64,000 bases of DNA from Methyloversatilis discipulorum (GTDB taxonomy: Bacteria; Pseudomonadota; Gammaproteobacteria; Burkholderiales; Rhodocyclaceae). Location: NCBI RefSeq assembly GCF_000385375.1, contig NZ_ARVV01000001.1:310001-374000 (forward strand), in the 5' to 3' direction. Of this stretch, positions 62,901 through 64,000 are shown in pieces. The position numbers and the translations under genes are program-made. The notes below the pieces were generated by a model, which was given only the letters and a program-made list of their open reading frames with translations, was not told where the DNA came from and searched no databases. Numbering within the stretch: the stretch's first letter is position 1; the number at the start of each line of letters is the position of its first letter.

Positions 62901-64000
62901 GGCACCAGATGCGCCGGCAGTGTGCGCTGCAGGCGGTGGCGCAGCGCGGCGGCGTCCGGCCGGTGCCCGGCGCCGGTCACGTAGGCGACCAGACGCTCCT
63001 CGCGCGCGACGACGACCGCCTGCTCGACGGTCGCGTCGGCGCACAGCGCCGCTTCGATCTCGCCCGGCTCGATGCGAAAGCCGCGCAGCTTGATCTGGTG
63101 ATCGACGCGGCCGACGAACACCAGTGCGCCGTCGGCGCGCCGGATGACGCTGTCGCCGGTGCGGTAGAGGCGGGCACCGGCGCGCGTATCGAAGGGATCG
63201 GTGACGAAGCGTTCGGCGCTCAGTGCCGGCTTGCCCAGGTAGGCGCGGGCGAGGCCGATGCCGCCCAGATACAGCTCGCCAGCGACGCCAGCCGGCACGG
63301 GCTGCATCGCGTCGTCCAGCACATGAGCCTGCATGTTGGCGATCGGACGGCCGATCGGCACCTGCGCGTCGTCCGCCAGTTCGCAGGTCCACCAGGTGGC
63401 GTCGATGGCCGCCTCGGTCGGGCCGTAGAGATTGTGCAGACGCGCCGTGCTGCGCGCGAAGAAGGTGGTGACCACCGGCGCTTCCAGCGCCTCGCCGCCG
63501 CAGAACATCTGCCGCAGCGCGGTGCAGGCGGCGAAGCCGGGTTCGGCCAGCAGCGCGCGCAGCAGCGACGGCACCACCTGCATGACGGTGACGCGCTGCG
63601 CCTGCATCTGCCGCACCAGCGCCGAAGGGTCGCGCTGGCTGCCGGGCTCGGCCAGCACCATGCTGGCGCCGCAGAACAGCGGCGCGAGCAGCTCCCACAC
63701 CGAGGCGTCGGCCGAAATGCCGGTCTTCTGCAGCACGCGGTCGGACGCGTCGAAGCCGAAGGTGGCGAGCATCCAGTGCATGTGGTTGCAGATGGCCGCG
63801 TGCTCGATCATCACGCCCTTGGGTTGGCCGGTCGAACCCGAGGTGTAGATGACGTAGGCAAGGTCGCGCGGTCCGGCCGATGACGCCGGGTCGTGCGCCG
63901 GCATGTCGGCGCAGTCGTCGCTGTCGAGGCAGATCACCGTCGCATTGCGCGCGGCAAAGCGGGCGCCCAGCGCACGCTGGGTCAGCAGCACCGGCGCGGC
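56918..64000 (-). CDS. Nonribosomal peptide synthetase, C-terminal part (A-T-A-T-C-A-T-TE)
   Basis: The last 2360 codons of an NRPS are visible; the start lies beyond base 64000. In reading order: A1 (YTSGSTGQPKG near 63850), T1 (LGGHSLL near 62700), A2 (near 62080), T2 (near 60925), a condensation domain (HHIISDGW near 60380), A3, T3 (MGGHSLL near 57800) and a thioesterase (GFSSGG near 57405). A2 follows T1 with no condensation domain between. The A1 pocket reads D-A-W-Q-F-G-L-I-D and A3 D-A-F-W-L-G-G-T-F by hand alignment to GrsA; A3 is close to valine codes as I recall them, A1 perhaps glutamine. The product is unknown. The end overlaps the transferase gene that activates it. Confidence 0.93.
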   Translation of the reverse strand, partial: AAPVLLTQRALGARFAARNATVICLDSDDCADMPAHDPASSAGPRDLAYVIYTSGSTGQPKGVMIEHAAICNHMHWMLATFGFDASDRVLQKTGISADASVWELLAPLFCGASMVLAEPGSQRDPSALVRQMQAQRVTVMQVVPSLLRALLAEPGFAACTALRQMFCGGEALEAPVVTTFFARSTARLHNLYGPTEAAIDATWWTCELADDAQVPIGRPIANMQAHVLDDAMQPVPAGVAGELYLGGIGLARAYLGKPALSAERFVTDPFDTRAGARLYRTGDSVIRRADGALVFVGRVDHQIKLRGFRIEPGEIEAALCADATVEQAVVVAREERLVAYVTGAGHRPDAAALRHRLQRTLPAHLVPAAIVVLDALPLTPHGKLDRNALPAPDFAAIGDGTPRTPLERELAALWAEVLGQPAVGTRDSFFDLGGHSLLAARLATKLRARFGIDVPLGALLDAPSVEAMARWLDGRTTVTANGAATLHALFEAQAARTPDAVALVHEGRTLRYGELNARANRIAHALRRRGVGADTPVGVQLELSCDLVAAVLGVLKAGGAYLPLDTRNPPARTQWMLADAGATLLLTTRTAALSAAAGVTALHLDDENWLRDEPVHDPEHDPEHNPVPDGAADTLAYVLYTSGSTGTPKGVMVGHAAIGNRMRWLIGQFGIGADDAMLAHASIGFDVSVGQLFACLITGGRCVLAGDALRSDAAALVELSRREHVTLWDFTPALLRLLLDDPALPQCRTLRHVFCGGEAMDAALARTFRSRCRAALHNMYGPTEAAIDATFWTCSDRDGDTPPPIGHPIANASAHVLDERMQPVPVDVEGELYVGGAGLARGYVGRPELTAERFVPDPFDPTPGARLYRTGDRVRRRADGALLFAGRADHQIKLNGVRIEPGEIEAALAVLPGVRQAAVMLQADGQRLVAWAGGRDLDAAALRAGLARTLPSHMLPGTIVVLEQLPLTANGKIDRKALPSPSGDDTPCTHTGPRTPLQQALVELWADALGRRSVGIDDDFFALGGHSLLAARLVSRLRKLLAQPLPLRALFEAPTVAAMAARLEALRDDAAPTHTIVQPSTGERETPCAHAQAGLWFIERMGASGGLYHIVNRWHIAGELDVDALQRALDALLARQSALRTGFVDREGRPHLRVDADVRCVVERIAATDADAHAERPFDLAQPPLLRVALWRDDGGAEVLQTVIHHIISDGWSQAVLNRELGALYAAARHGGHATLPALPLQYSDYARWQRALLDGPAGERLLGYWRHQLDGLATLELPTDRPRPKHADHRGGSVDFALDASLTAALRALARRTGCTLYMVLLAAFQLLLARWSGQHDIAVGTPVAGRGQPELDHLVGFFTNTLVLRTRVDSSAEVRALLEQVRTTALGAFDHAELPFDRLVEALSPQREAGRNPLFQVMFVLQNAPAETLTLAGASTHALPAARPVAKFDLTLDLTETGNGLVAQFAYATALFDRSTLQRMAGHYRQLLAGMVADEGSKVGGLPLLTAPERQTVLVERNDTATDYPADATLASLFEARVRQAPDAAALISGEQVLSYAELNARANRLAHRLRALGVGPDRCVGLCMARSVELVVGALAIVKAGGAYVPMDPAWPAARIARLLGDTQSAWVIAGRDGDALFDGLAVQVLHADDATLQAEPASDPRPLGDGHSLAYVIYTSGSTGQPKGVMVEQRSVARLVFGGDYAHFGPDETFLLLAPMAFDASTFELWGALLHGARCVIHPEAAATAAGLEATIERHGVSTLWLTAALFNAVVDERPAALRGLRQLLTGGEALSLPHVKRALAALPDVALINGYGPTESTTFTCCQRIPNPLPEDWTAIPIGRPIANTTVYVLDAQGQPVPDGVEGELYIGGAGLARGYIGAPTLTAERFVAPAFSDCPDARLYRTGDRVRWRTDGSIAFVGRTDQQIKLRGFRIEPGEIEAALAALPGVNQAAVMLRTATDGERRLFGWASGDGLDGAALRTQLARTLPEFMLPSAVITLDRMPVTANGKLDRAALPAPDAVTAPRTRQAPIDAAERHLLAIWESLFGRDGLSTDDDFFAMGGHSLLAVRLVDAIERTFGVRLPLDTFWFRGNTIRDIAGLLRGTNAPLRWPVLVPIRPGGTRRPLFCVHTIGGNLFHYYELAKALPDGQPVMGLNAVGVGGAEPARSRIADIAADCIAAMRSAQPAGPYRLLGFSSGGTVAYEMAQQLRAAGEQVDFLGLLDTWAPGTYLRAPGGSLIERLVAPLRPYTDRRRLQHLVCSLTGLSPRHFPDAASAHWWAHWSYRPTTYPGRVDLYVADASRLEASAPCLGWSSRVTGSLVQHPVEGSHGLMVKPPRVREIAQMLQRRLDELDAATD

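Overview
This window reads as the chromosome of a high-GC betaproteobacterium. Dense genes, short or overlapping junctions, an EIIA(Man)/HPr/EI phosphotransfer chain without a sugar permease, PEP-CTERM sorting, ruvC-ruvA, a ferredoxin-type CDP-6-deoxyglucoseen-reductase-like protein and a pqiABC locus all fit the Rhodocyclales/Burkholderiales. The genus is inference. No rRNA, tRNA, CRISPR array, prophage or transposase gene was recognised.

Region 1 (1-22154, all + strand) is a surface-glycan locus. It opens with pseudaminic acid genes: a partial SDR, pseF, a pseG-pseH fusion and pseI. A methyltransferase and an orphan protein that may be a glycosyltransferase follow. Next comes an operon that matches, enzyme for enzyme, the phosphoramidate pathway of the Campylobacter capsule: L-glutamine kinase (5890-8268), cytidine diphosphoramidate kinase (8286-8813), gamma-glutamyl-CDP-amidate hydrolase (10824-11456) and phosphoglutamine cytidylyltransferase (11460-12221). 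Interleaved are an SGNH-like protein and a methyltransferase, and a CDP-alcohol phosphotransferase-like membrane protein follows. The individual proteins look like PEP synthase, APS kinase, gamma-glutamyl hydrolase and LicC, but together they fit phosphoramidate synthesis. Three glycosyltransferases, an asparagine synthase-like amidotransferase, an acetyltransferase, an epimerase, a WecA-type initiating transferase and a WbpM/PglF-type 4,6-dehydratase complete the locus.

Region 2 (22151-38430) is mostly housekeeping: apaH, EIIA/HPr/EI, ruvC, ruvA, an HDOD protein and a flavin/2Fe-2S reductase (both - strand), a YeeZ-like epimerase, a HemJ/CopD-family protein, a THUMP RNA methyltransferase, an exported small protein, a cytochrome c with an FNR-like site upstream, metH behind a terminator-like leader hairpin, a mechanosensitive channel and a GNAT.

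Region 3 (38757-48765) holds small stress and metabolism genes, many on the - strand: an RNase D-like exonuclease, ArsC-like protein, cupin, AhpD-like protein, SigJ-type sigma factor, two LysR regulators each beside a divergent target, an esterase, a membrane protein, YcaC and pirin. Between ycaC and pirin lies a 269-bp element with 32-bp inverted ends. It encloses two opposed copies of a hairpin structure whose stems differ by compensatory changes while loops and flanks are conserved.

Region 4 (48847-64000) has pqiA-pqiA-pqiB-pqiC, a large secreted metallophosphoesterase ending in a dockerin, next to it a cohesin-like PEP-CTERM protein, then an Sfp-type phosphopantetheinyl transferase and the C-terminal 2360 codons of a nonribosomal peptide synthetase (A-T-A-T-C-A-T-TE) that runs off the right edge. 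REP-like palindromes occur near 26.7, 38.6 and 56.1 kb.
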